Positions 35,901 through 45,300 of a stretch of DNA of 64,000 nt are shown here, piece after piece. Under the pieces are notes generated by a model. That model saw only the letters and a list, made by a program, of their open reading frames with translations, made no database searches and was not told the DNA's origin. Position 1 is the first letter of the stretch, and each line of letters starts with the position of its first letter. Origin of the DNA: Lineus longissimus (lineage: Eukaryota; Nemertea; Pilidiophora; Heteronemertea; Lineidae); assembly GCF_910592395.1 (NCBI RefSeq), contig NC_088326.1, forward strand, positions 7,943,001-8,007,000. The letters are read 5' to 3'. The position numbers and the translations under genes were made by a program.

Positions 35901-38900
35901 GCAGTGTTCAAAGTGAACATGCCAGTGATTCCAATGGTATGGTTGGGAAAACAAAGAACAAAAGACGAAAGCGAAAAAAACAGTGACAGTGAAGATGGCG
36001 TTGAATGTCAACATGCTGATGATTCAGTGGCTAAAGGAGGACCAAAAAGCGGAAGTTGAAAAAGAAGTTGACAGGAAAACAAGGTAAACCGAGAAAATCC
36101 AATAAATTGCCGCCTGATGATTCACCCGACCGTTCTCCGGATTCTCTTCCAAGACGAACGGCTCGAAAGGGAAAAAAGATTAGAAATATAGAACCGGACT
36201 CTGATGAACATAATGATTCAGCCATGGATTCAAATTATAAAGCCAGCAGTAGCAGCTTATCATCTGAATGTGATTCAGGAAATGATAGTATGGAGATGCC
36301 TAGAAAAAAAGGTAAAGCAACTGTCAGAGGAAAGACGCAGAGGGTAAGATGGACAAGGAAGAACTGACTGCATTAGAACTGGGATTCAAGAGACACCTCT
36401 TGAATTAACGAATCTCTCGCCAAAATGATATTTCGAGAGTAGTTGGTAATATTCCAGTCCTGCGAGGCAGAGCTGACGCTCAGATAAAAAGATGAGTTCA
36501 GCATATGATCAAATCGGAAAGCAATGCACGAAACGCCTTGTTCAAGAAGTCAAAGGAAAAAATGGGAAATATCTAGATAATATGCAATGGTCAACCAACC
36601 AAATCACATTTTCAGGTTGTCCTAAATTGATGAAAATTCCCCCGAAGACCAGGCTTTGCGTTTCCTTGCTAGGAAAGGCCATCATAATTTTTTCTATTTG
36701 GTGTCCTCCAAAATCATGTCTGCTCAGGTTTGTGATGATAAATGTGGTATCAATATGTAAATTCATTCGAATGTCACAGAATAATAAGATTTGATAAGTG
36801 ATGGCAATCCATCAAAATCACAAATCTATAACAAGATCTGGCTAGAACCTAGACAGTGTATGACTTGCAAATTAGAAACAACTGTGATAGCTTTCCAAGT
36901 TCAATGCATGTACTAATATTCACGTTAATTTTCTTGTCGCTTACTAGAGTTGCAAGTTATAGCATTTGACATGTGATGGCAATCCATTCATATACCGTAA
37001 CTTGCATTTTAGTTGCATTGGCAATCAATCCAAATCACTTGTTATTTGATTAGTCTTTATGAGAAAGGTGATATGCTAGTGTAAAGCCATACATATGACT
37101 TGCAAATTAGAAACAACTTAATAGCTTTCCAAGTCCAATACATGTACTAATATTCACGTTAATTTTCTTGTCGCTTACGTAGAGAGTTCTTGATGGCAAT
37201 ATACGCTGGAGAAACCATGCAACTCTTAGCAATAAGAGGATTTGATCTTCCAGTGGAGGTTTTTTTCGTAACCCCGATTACCTCGATAGCTTGGATAAAC
37301 CGACCTGTATAGTAATCCTACGTAATCTACATTTGGTCTCGGAGTGAGAGACAATGGCAACCTGCTGTGCTGACACTGCCAAAATTATTCAACAGAACAC
37401 CATCCTTGGCCCCCTTTAAGTACGAGGATTATCCCTGAACTATAATCGTGGACAGTTGATTGCGGGGTAAGGTGTCCCAGATTTGAGCATGCATCCAATT
37501 TTCAATTGACCAGTGCTCAAGGTCATGAGGAAACCAGCCCTGTAAAAATTATCTCCTAACCATCCCCCACCAACTAATGGAAACGAGGGACCTCTCACCA
37601 ACTTAGTTGGTTTTAAAATTAAGAACAGGTGCACAGGTGACTGGAAGTTGAGAGTCGTTCACCCACTCACACGAAAGATCCCAGCAATATTTAGGTCCTG
37701 CACTATTTAGGCCAAAAGAGTCAAAATATTGCCCAACTATGTTGTTGACTGAATCACACGGGGAAATTTCTCCCCCACACTCCTTATAAAAACAAAAAAA
37801 TCCTTATATAAACAAAAGATGTCGTCGAGAAATAGAACAAGTCGGTAGTGCAGCCAGCAACTCCAACCAATCGGGCAAAGTATCAGTTACCTGGTCTGGA
37901 TACCTGTTATGACTTAAAATTCCAACTGAGTTGGTGAGAAGTCCCTCGTGTGTACCGTTACACACGAGGGACTTCTCACTTCTCTTAGATGCCGGGGGAT
38001 GGATATTTGATAGGCCGGGTCTATTTGGCAAGCCGCTCGCCGAACAGGCATCTTTTTTTGTCCTGTTTGGAGAGCCGCTTGCCAAACAGCACTAAAAAGC
38101 CACCCTGTTCGGCAAGCCGGGCTTGCCAAACAGGGCAAAAATACTACCCTCTTTGGCGAGCCGGAGAGGTTACAACATGTTGGCCAATCAGAGAGCAGTG
38201 ACGTCATATTCGAATTTATATGCGCATATTTAACAATGGCCGACTTCCCGCTCTCGATTCAATTTCTGTTACTAAACTCGGGTTTTGGTCAATAATCCAT
38301 GAAGAAGCATGTACATGTACATGACTGTATGGATTTACAAAAAAAGTCATAAACGTGATTTAACTGATAAGCATGTTAAATGCATTAGTGTGCATTTCTA
38401 AAGGCGTTTCATTGTAACTCCAGTGTTGCTGACCGTTTTGCCACGAATGATAATGAGCTCCTGGATGGTTAAATATGCATGAGTTCGGCTCTCCATCTAG
38501 GGCAGAAAAAAGGCGCTGTTTGGTGAGCCGGGCTTGCCAAATAGTCACTTCCTATTTGATAATGGGAGAGTTTCTGAGGAATAGTTTATTGTCTTTAGCT
38601 CTCAGCTTATCTGAGCCAGGTAACCTCCTGCTGAGTTGCCCGACCAAAGGCTGAGGTCAACATATGTTGTTACATAACCGATCTTGCTATCACATCCTGG
38701 TTGCCTTGTAGTTGACCAAATGACTTCTAATTTTGCCTCATCAGCCCGAGTGTTATCACTGGTTACGCTGGCCATTAGGTAGATAAGGTAAATATGCCGA
38801 TCATCACTGTGTGTAATATCAGCGGGGTGCTTAAAGTTGGAGGGCGACTAAACATTTTACAGGGCTGGTTTCCTCATGGTTATGGGGACATTTTCCAGGA

Positions 38901-41761
38901 CGCTGTATCTCCATCGATTAAGGCATTTTAAAGCGTTATGTCTCGACCGTATAAAGTGGACCAGTCTTTGGCAACTTAACGCACTTCGTGTCCACTTGAT
39001 AGAGTAAAAAAACACATTGAAGTCAACTTAACTGAGAATGACCAAAAATTCATTCGTGCAGGGATGAATTTTTTACTAGGTTTAAATTCAATGGCTCTCT
39101 ATACAGGCAAGGCCGTATTGACCACAAGTGCAGGGGGGGGGGGGGGGCCCCCCCAATCCAGGACCAAATCGTTAAAGTAAATACTTGGGAGTCGCATCTA
39201 CGTTTTTAACCATTCGGATCATGCTGCTTGATCTCAATGGCCCTTGGGACATTTAAGGGTGAATATTGGAGGAAGAGGACCTGCATTAATTTGGCCCACA
39301 ACTCGATCGAAGTCCTCATAATAGGATATATAGACATCATGACTTGTTTTTTAAGAAAAACAGATTTATGTTACGGCATGCACATTTTAATCATGATGAC
39401 ATAATATGACTGTATGGAGCTGAAACAATAACTGGGGCCCTCCTCGAAAAATTGGAATTGGATTATATTTACTATTTCAAAATTTGTTTTCCGAGGGCTA
39501 GGTTACATTAAGAATTGCTCGGAGAGGCACACTGGAAAAAACACGGCCTATATGTAACCTCGCGCGTTCAAAGCCTAAAAACATTTTCTGCTGATTGTAT
39601 TGTACTGCTAATAGGGAGTTTTCGCCAATCCCCCGACGCCAACGTGAACGCCTACCCTAAATTTGGATCTCCTTATAAGTATGTCGAACAGCAGTGGGAC
39701 AGGTGTTCGCGTTGACATCTCCGGGGCTTTGCGAAAACTCCCTATTATCATGATTATGGTAGCGCAAAACACTATGTCTGTGTTTTTGTCCCCAAGTTGC
39801 CAAGAGTGTCATTTTCTAAACAAAACAGTCAGATCCAGTGCATTGATATGAAGGTAGTTTTCTACAGTAACAAAGGGTGTTATAAGGGGACATATACAAA
39901 ACGACCCAATTAATTAGGTGGACCTAAGTTCAAGGTCATCATAGGACTCGTACCTCGTTAAAAAGTTATGGTAAAGCGTCTACCTAATCGTTGAAAACAC
40001 TCATGTCAAAACACGTGTAGATACTGCAATACAATGCATTCATTTGTTCTTTTGGGTAATCTATACCCACATATACACTGTTGGTACGCTTATGCTGGCT
40101 AACAACAAAAGGCACTTAGCTCGGTAAAAAATGTAAGAACACCTAACTGATGGTGAACGTGTATATGTATATATATATATATATATATATTTATGCTTAA
40201 TTTATTGAATGTGTATGATCTAATGATTACACCTTTTTTTTCTTCACAGGCCATTTGAAGCTCTATCTAAAAAAGAGGTCATTTAAAACTCAACTGTCAA
40301 CTCCAAGAATGACAACAAAAAAAACGAGTAAGTGTGTTCATAACTGTTCGAGATCCTGATTTGTAATTTTTTTTTCTAATTTTACATAGTCTTAAAATGA
40401 AAAAAAAATTCTCTTGTTATCTAAATCACAGCAATAACATGATCTACACTATTGATAATAGCAACAACAACAACAACAACTGAGAAGGATGTTTGATATA
40501 AACTTTTTTACATTGTCCTGAATTGAAACAAAACTTTTTTTATTTAGAAGTTACAAAAACGCCACCAGAAGAACCAACACCCTCACCACCATCACCATCA
40601 AGAACAACAACAACCCCTGGAAATGATGAAGAAAGAAAAGTTGGAAGAATATCCCCGCCACTCCCACCACCTGTAACGCAGTCAACAACAACAACAATGG
40701 GCGAAAGAACGTACAGTGATTTTATAGACATTTTAAACGATTGGGTTTTGAAGAGAGCAGGTGTTGGGAAGATGTACCTCCCAAAATATTATGAAGGGAA
40801 GGAACGTAAGGAATTTCTTGAGGTAATGATGCCTTATTTAAATCCTACACTCTTTTTTTTACCATCGTCATCTGATGCTGGTTGTCAGGAAAATGTTGTG
40901 CAGGAAACGCCTCCTTCACCACCTCATCAATCTGTCATAGTGGTGACTGATCAGCCGCATACGGTACGGGATAGTCCTCATTTAAGGGATCTGCTGCAAC
41001 GATCCAGCAATATCGATTTGGATCATGAGGAAGAAAAAATACCTCCTTCGCAAATTTATCGTCCCGATGGTAAAGACCTGAATGAGGTGTTTTTTGTTCC
41101 TGAATTTCATCAGTGTGTTGCTGGAGATCAGGAGGCGTTGGAACAAGAACATCTGACAACTGAAATGCCTCAACCATCTGATGAGGATGTTGTTCTTGTT
41201 CCAGACTCTCCTGATCTAGTGAAACAGATGCCTGTCCGGGAAGATAGCAAAGAAAAAATACCTCCCCTAAACAGAGAATTGGAGGGGGTGCCGTGCACAC
41301 CAGAGGATCTTGCTTTGCTAGACTTCTCGGACTTGCTATATTATGAAGAAAATAGGAAGTGCCATTCAAAAAGAGACAAATTACCAAACGGATTGCCTAT
41401 GACAGAAAATTCGTCAGATGGGGACGTCCTGAAATATCTTTCAGGATCGTTTCCAGATAATGAATCAAATGTAACAGGCAACCAATCAGAATCACCACTC
41501 TGTACACCAATTGTAAACGTGGATTCTGATTCTCCTCTTCGAGGTCAAATAGTTCATAATCTCTTTGATGAGATTACGAATGGGAAAGTGCAACTTGAGG
41601 GGTTGCAATCATCACAACTTGGGCAGGATGTCCAACTCCAGCAGTTTCTGGAGTCGAACATCCTCACCAAGGCTGAGGAGCGTTCATCACTTACAACTAA
41701 CAAGTTGCAAGAGGTGAATGAACCTCATACCTCTCAAGTTGCATCGACATCCTCCGCTTAA
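23994..41761 (+). CDS. Spliced four-exon Polinton gene (about 495 residues), host of the nested element
   Basis: Exons are 23994-24102, 24222-24308, 40250-40327 and 40548-41761. All junctions are GT/AG, phases agree (1, 1, 1) and no stop is introduced; the total is 1488 bases, an exact multiple of three. The product begins MEKKTMERSCAAAAAV and has a charged N-terminal third and a proline/threonine-rich linker (PPEEPTPSPPSP). A short folded segment (GERTYSDFIDILNDWVLKRA) and a long acidic region with serine-proline repeats follow. No enzyme motif is visible. An in-frame upstream ATG at 23826 could extend exon 1. Intron 3 (24309-40249) contains the whole 14.6-kb nested element. Position before PolB and low complexity suggest a terminal-protein, scaffold or regulatory role, which is inference only. 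Confidence 0.7.
24400..24557 (+). repeat. Left terminal inverted repeat of the nested element
   Basis: Contains spaced TTAAGTTGAC / TTAAGTGGAC / TTAAGTTGCC motifs, then a segment ending AATGTCCCCATAACCATGA. It pairs with 38874-39032. Confidence 0.9.
24558..26220. repeat. Non-coding interior with a diverged tandem duplication
   Basis: Sequence at about 25270-25440 (CATCTTAGAACATCTTTG..., CAGTTTCCTTTGTGAGAGA..., ACCTGCAC) recurs in diverged form at about 25463-25650. A weaker third copy lies near 25690-25870. No gene is supported. Confidence 0.5.
26229..26424 (+). pseudogene. Exon-like coding remnant in the nested element
   Basis: After an acceptor (TTCTTCAG) a frame reads ESGNRQQDESDVDAYASYLP. 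About 80 bases on, coding character continues in another frame (ALEYCAKKDFDVEDCVIDRM, then CYCLQECLEVIEHLIQ), implying a frameshift near 26300. Cysteine-containing and acidic text, family not recognised; possibly part of the element's lost transposase or a captured gene. Confidence 0.35.
26990..27320 (+). repeat. Diverged tandem duplication of about 200 bp
   Basis: TATATCTGACTCTCAATGAAA...TCACCTC and GTGATAGAAAG...CATTTCGGCCAC at 27005-27110 recur at 27205-27300 with small indels. Non-coding. Confidence 0.55.
27320..30239. other. Interior of nested element, no supported gene
   Basis: At 27705 an acceptor-like TTTGTTTCAG opens a 74-codon open stretch (RPYTKRLRGLLNLW...), readable in two frames, so coding is doubtful. 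A 119-codon minus-strand frame at 29771-30130 has no recognisable motif. The rest shows nothing that I can identify. Confidence 0.3.
30240..32535 (+). repeat. Minisatellite of about 50-bp units, roughly 45 copies
   Basis: The consensus of the right half is GGGACATAGTCACAACCTTT, then CGGTCCTTATGTATAGTGTA and GGTTAAGACA (50 bp). The left half (30.6-31.4 kb) is a 49-bp variant with AGTAACAACCTATCGGTCAT and GCTAAGACG. Copies before 30590 are strongly diverged. Some right-half units lack the 4-6 bases around TGTA. The change from one subfamily to the other occurs near 31450. A SINE fragment interrupts the left half. The unit is not protein-coding. Confidence 0.92.
31078..31182 (-). mobile_element. 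SINE 3' tail inserted in the minisatellite
   Basis: Reads on the minus strand as GCGCCTTGAGCAGG...TATGGCGCTCTATAAGACA, ending in a (TGAT)n tail. This GCGC-CTTGAGCA...GCGCTATAAA-type end is common to many marine animal SINEs. The head of the SINE is absent. Confidence 0.55.
32536..33340. other. Interior of nested element, no supported gene
   Basis: Diverged unique sequence right of the minisatellite. No motif or gene is recognised; the 90-codon frame starting 33088 runs into the next exon in a different frame and looks accidental. Confidence 0.3.
33342..36480 (+). pseudogene. Decayed gene with tyrosine-recombinase-like C-terminal exon (Crypton-like)
   Basis: Three parts are seen. About 33342-33413 is a first-exon-like MDDLPKKRPHLHLSESQKKS with donor GTGAGT. 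35372-35568 (acceptor TTTTCAG, donor GTAAGT) reads ILGLTPGEVEWLSNHMGNTV, then DIHKEAYMLHESTIEMAKVS. 35839-36480 is an acidic and then lysine-rich region with stops and frameshifts, ending in a WT-KEELTAL-GFKRHL-like SANT-type segment. The spacing 'H-M-G-x...H-x3-Y' in the middle exon matches the last catalytic box (HxxGH...Y) of tyrosine recombinases, and similar text closes Crypton-like proteins in animals. The rest of a recombinase domain is missing. The identification is tentative. Confidence 0.4.
36481..37930. repeat. Non-coding interior with a 230-bp diverged tandem duplication
   Basis: GACTTGCAAATTAGAAACAA...TTTTCTTGTCGCTTAC occurs at 36862-36946 and again at 37094-37178. The remaining sequence shows nothing recognisable. 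Confidence 0.5.
37934..37979. repeat. Perfect 21-bp hairpin
   Basis: GTGAGAAGTCCCTCGTGTGTA (37934-37954), a 4-base spacer CCGT, then the exact inverse (37959-37979). Not followed by a T-run; function unknown. Confidence 0.9.
38018..38548. repeat. Cluster of palindromic TGTTTGGCAAGCCG / CGGCTTGCCAAACA motifs
   Basis: At least five copies of TGTTTGG(C/A/T)(A/G)AGCCG or its inverse occur between 38025 and 38165, most as back-to-back pairs (e.g. CGGCAAGCCGGGCTTGCCAA near 38110). Another pair lies at 38518-38546. Each pair is a potential hairpin. Confidence 0.7.
38874..39032 (-). repeat. Right terminal inverted repeat of the nested element
   Basis: Inverse of 24400-24557. It begins TCATGGTTATGGGGACATTT and ends GAAGTCAACTTAAC. 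Confidence 0.9.
39033..40249. other. Remainder of Polinton intron 3
   Basis: Contains a G15/C7 homopolymer run at about 39130-39155, a small foldback element (separate entry), and a TA repeat at about 40165-40192. It ends in a pyrimidine tract and acceptor (TTTTTTTTCTTCACAG) at 40249. No gene is seen. Confidence 0.5.
39609..39747. mobile_element. 139-bp foldback MITE
   Basis: TAATAGGGAGTTTTCGC at 39609-39625 and its exact inverse GCGAAAACTCCCTATTA at 39731-39747. TA at the outer ends could be a TA target duplication. Nothing encoded. Confidence 0.75.
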
Positions 41762-42065
41762 TATCAGGTCTGATCCTACTAAGCGGAAGCTTGACCTCGA
41801 TGGGGGGAATTCAAAGAAGCGACAGAGGAGGCAGGACAGGGACCCTGTCTTGAGATCACTTTTGAAAAGTCCCAATGAAAGGAGACCTCCTCATGCAATT
41901 GGTGTTCTACCGGGTGGTAATGTTGGAAATGGTGTACCCCATAAAGACAATCCCAACATCCGGGCAATTTTAAGTGGCACACATTCTGTGGTACACCCTT
42001 TCCATGATACCAAGATGGCGATGTCTTTTTTAGGGCTTCGTCAAAAGACGACAAAAAAAACGTAG
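41718..42065 (+). CDS. Possible small basic Polinton protein overlapping the spliced gene
   Basis: 115 residues from ATG 41718, overlapping the end of the preceding gene by 44 bases in another frame. It carries a nuclear-localisation-like SKKRQRRQDRD and a KSPNERRPPHAIGVLPGGN segment, and ends in KTTKKT. The stretch beyond 41761 has clear coding character. An acceptor-like AATATCAG at about 41768 offers the alternative that this is a spliced exon of the neighbouring gene. Not identified. Confidence 0.45.
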   Translation: MNLIPLKLHRHPPLNIRSDPTKRKLDLDGGNSKKRQRRQDRDPVLRSLLKSPNERRPPHAIGVLPGGNVGNGVPHKDNPNIRAILSGTHSVVHPFHDTKMAMSFLGLRQKTTKKT

Positions 42066-42129
42066 CCAATACTCAGATTGGTGGTCACCAGGTCATCAAC
42101 CAAAATGGCCCTTCTTCTTTTTCTTCTTC

Positions 42130-42139
42130 TTCTCCTTCC

Positions 42140-42186
<47 letters not shown>
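42130..42186 (+). repeat. (GAT)n trinucleotide repeat
   Basis: About 15 GAT units. In the PolB frame they encode an aspartate run within an in-frame extension upstream of ATG 42302. Confidence 0.9.
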
Positions 42187-42187
<1 letters not shown>

Positions 42188-42301
42188 AATGTTGACGAGT
42201 CGGACAATGAGATACATGGGCAAGCACATAACCATCCTCATGCACAGCCTGTTTTTCAAATTATCTCGCTCAAGGACATTAAAATAAGAAAATATGGCAC
42301 G

Positions 42302-45300
42302 ATGGGTCAAGATTTGAAAATCAAAGTAACTGGAATGGAGCGAGGTACCTCTTTCAATGATATCTTATTTCACATATCAAATGTTTTCGGAGAACTTTTG
42401 AATCGTCTCCTTCAGGATGTGCAGCCCCAAGACAGAGTCCGACTTGTCATATCTGGTCAAGGACTTAGACATATCAGTATTCCATTCATTTCACCAGATC
42501 AACTCACAGTCGAAAAGATCATGAGTGAAATCGAGAGAGTTACTCAATCAAATGACTCATGGCTTTTCGAGGGTGAGTTTTTCGTCAATTTCATACACGC
42601 CCCTCTTCCCATTGGCGGTTTGTATGCAAGAGGGATTGCCTCTCTTCATCAAAAAGTCCGCGAAAAGTCATGCTTCATCGAAATTCAAAACAAAGATGAC
42701 GAATTATGTTTAGCCAGAGCCATCATCGTTAGTAAAACTCGTATAGATAACCATCCACAACACCAGTCAATCAGACATCCCAATAGTAAAAAACAAGGTG
42801 AAATGGCGGCCGAGCTTCATGAAAATGCGGGTGTTCCAAAATCCAAATGCACCCTCAAAGACGTCGCTAAATTTCAAGCACACCTTTCACCCGATTATCA
42901 GCTCGTGGTATATTCTAGTTTATATTTCAACTGCATGTGTTACAGAGGACCCCCTGCACCGCACCGCATAAATCTGTACCACTATGATGAGCATTTTGCT
43001 CCAATCATGTCTATGACAGGGTTCTTTGAGAGGTCTTATTATTGTCCGCACTGCGACAAAGGTTACCAAAACGATAAAACCCATGTCTGCGAAGCTACGT
43101 GTGCATGTTGTAAAACAGACACCGGTTGTGATATAGTTAAATGGACAAACTGTCCCAAATGTAGACGTCTTTTCAAAAGTCAAGCGTGCTATGAAAGACA
43201 CCTTGTAAAAAATGATGCCGCTCATTCCGTTTGTGAACTTTTCATAAAATGCTTGAAATGTGATAAATCATATGATAAACGAAACAAACACAAATGTTTT
43301 ACAACGTATTGCCATATTTGTGGTATGAATAAACCACATGACCACAGATGTTTCATCAAAAAACCAAAGCAGAAGAAGAAGGGTGCAATGAGAGATTTTA
43401 TGAAATTTGTATTTTACGACTTTGAATCCACCCAAGAAAAAATTCTAGAAAATGGTGAACGAGAGCACATTCCAAACTTGTGTATTGCACATCGTTGCTG
43501 CCTCTTTTGTGGAATAGAGGAAAGTGCTAAGAATGATGATGAATTAAAATGTATTTTGTGTGGTGATGAACGAGAAGAGAAAGTATTCCGTGGGGAAAAT
43601 ACTGTCGTAGATTTTTGCGAGTGGCTATTCAACGGTTCAAATATAGGTAAAGTGGCAGTGGCACACAACAACAGGGGTTACGATGCCTTTTTCATTATTC
43701 AATACCTTCATAGTGTAGGGATCAAACCAACAGATGTTATTCAAGTTGGCCAGAAAATTCTTTCATTCGAAGCAGCTGGAGTGAAATTTCTCGATTCTCT
43801 TAGTTTTCTGAACATGCCTCTTAGCAACTTTCCCAAAACCTTTAATTTCTATGAGATGAAAAAAGGCTACTTTCCACACCATTTCAATACAAAAGCAAAT
43901 GAAAAATATATCGGAGAAATCCCCGACATTAAATATTTCGACCCCGACAGTATGACCGTGGAAGGGAGAAAAAAGTTTCTTCTGTGGTATAATGGCCAAC
44001 TTGGAAAACCCTATGATTTACAAGAGGAACTGGAATCCTATTGTCAGAGTGACGTCACCATTTTAAGAAGGTGTTGTGTTCGCTTTGTGGACTCATTCGA
44101 ATGCTTGCTAAAGGTGAATCCTTTTAAAGAAAGCGTAACTATAGCATCAGCTTGTAGTAGAGTGTTTCGACAAAACTTCATGACCCCCTCTTCGATTGCT
44201 GTTCTGCCACCTCATGGTTACACATTTGACAAGCAGTCCAACATTGGAATAAAATGGTTGGAATGGTTGATGTTCAAAGATAAAGATATCAACATATGTC
44301 ATGCCGGCAATGGGGGTGAAAAATCCATTGCCAATTACAAAGTGGATGGTTTCGACGAACAGAATAATGTCATTTATGAATTTGATGGTTGTTTCTGGCA
44401 TGGATGTGAAAAATGCTTTCCGCACAAGGACACTATGAACCCCCGCATTGGTACAACTATGGGAGAACTTCGTGAAACCACAACGTTTCGGCGAAATTTC
44501 CTGAAAGGTTGTGGTTTCACAGTCATTACGAAGTGTGAATGCGATTTTAGAGAAGACATTAAAAACGACCCCCAACTTGCTCAATTTACAAAAGACATCA
44601 TCATCAGCGAGCCCTTGAATCCCAGAGAAGCTTTTTTTGGCGGTCGCACAAATGCTGTCAAACTTCATCACAAATGTACAGAAAACGAAAGTATAAAATA
44701 TGTAGATTTCACATCTCTTTATCCTTGGGTCAACAAATACCAACACTATCCACTAGATCACCCCAAAGTTTTTAGAGGTGAAAATATTCGGAAAATAGAC
44801 CCAATGAAATGCGAAGGCCTCATAAAGTGCAAAATATTACCGCCAAAGAAACTCTATTTCCCTGTATTGCCTATGCGTAGAGACAAGAAATTGAAATTCT
44901 CTCTTTGTGCCAAATGCGCTCTTGAATCCTCCAAAATATGCAACCATTCTGATGAAGACCGAGCACTTGTGGGTACTTGGGTTATTTTTGAAGTAAAAAA
45001 GGCCATTGAAAAAGGCTATAAACTTCTAGAGACTTTTGAAAATTGGCATTTCGAAAAAACAACCAAGTATGATAAGGTTGAGAAGGAGGGGGGTATATTT
45101 GCGGGTTACATCAATCATTTCTTGAAGCAAAAGCAGGAGGCAAGCGGGTGGCCAGAATGGTGTCGTACAGTGGAGGATAAAAACAAATACATTGACGATT
45201 ATGAGAAAAACGAGGGAATCCAATTGGACAGGGGGTTAATTGGTGTTAATCCAGGACTACGAAGTATCGCTAAAATCTGTTTGAATTCGCTCTGGGGAAA

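Larger units (their letters stand above)
24400..39032. mobile_element. Nested 14.6-kb element with 158-bp terminal inverted repeats bordered by TTAA
   Basis: Left arm 24400-24557 (GTTAAGTTGACTTCAATGG...) and right arm 38874-39032 are inverted copies with only a few differences. TTAA stands at both outer ends (24401-24404; 39028-39031), compatible with a TTAA target duplication as made by Kolobok or piggyBac-type elements, though the TTAA is also part of the inverted repeat. It sits in an intron of a Polinton gene, so it arrived after the Polinton gene structure existed. No intact transposase is visible. The interior holds decayed exons, local duplications, a 2.3-kb minisatellite and palindromic repeats. 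Confidence 0.8.

Noticed and set aside
24400-39032. Two independent Polinton halves lying next to each other
   Set aside because: The outer ends share one perfect 6-bp duplication and a gene reads across the gap by splicing, so this is one Polinton with a nested insertion.
42041-42310. Minus-strand frame with a polyisoleucine run and plus-strand frame with a polymethionine run
   Set aside because: Both are alternative readings of the GAT microsatellite; only the aspartate frame is continuous with PolB.
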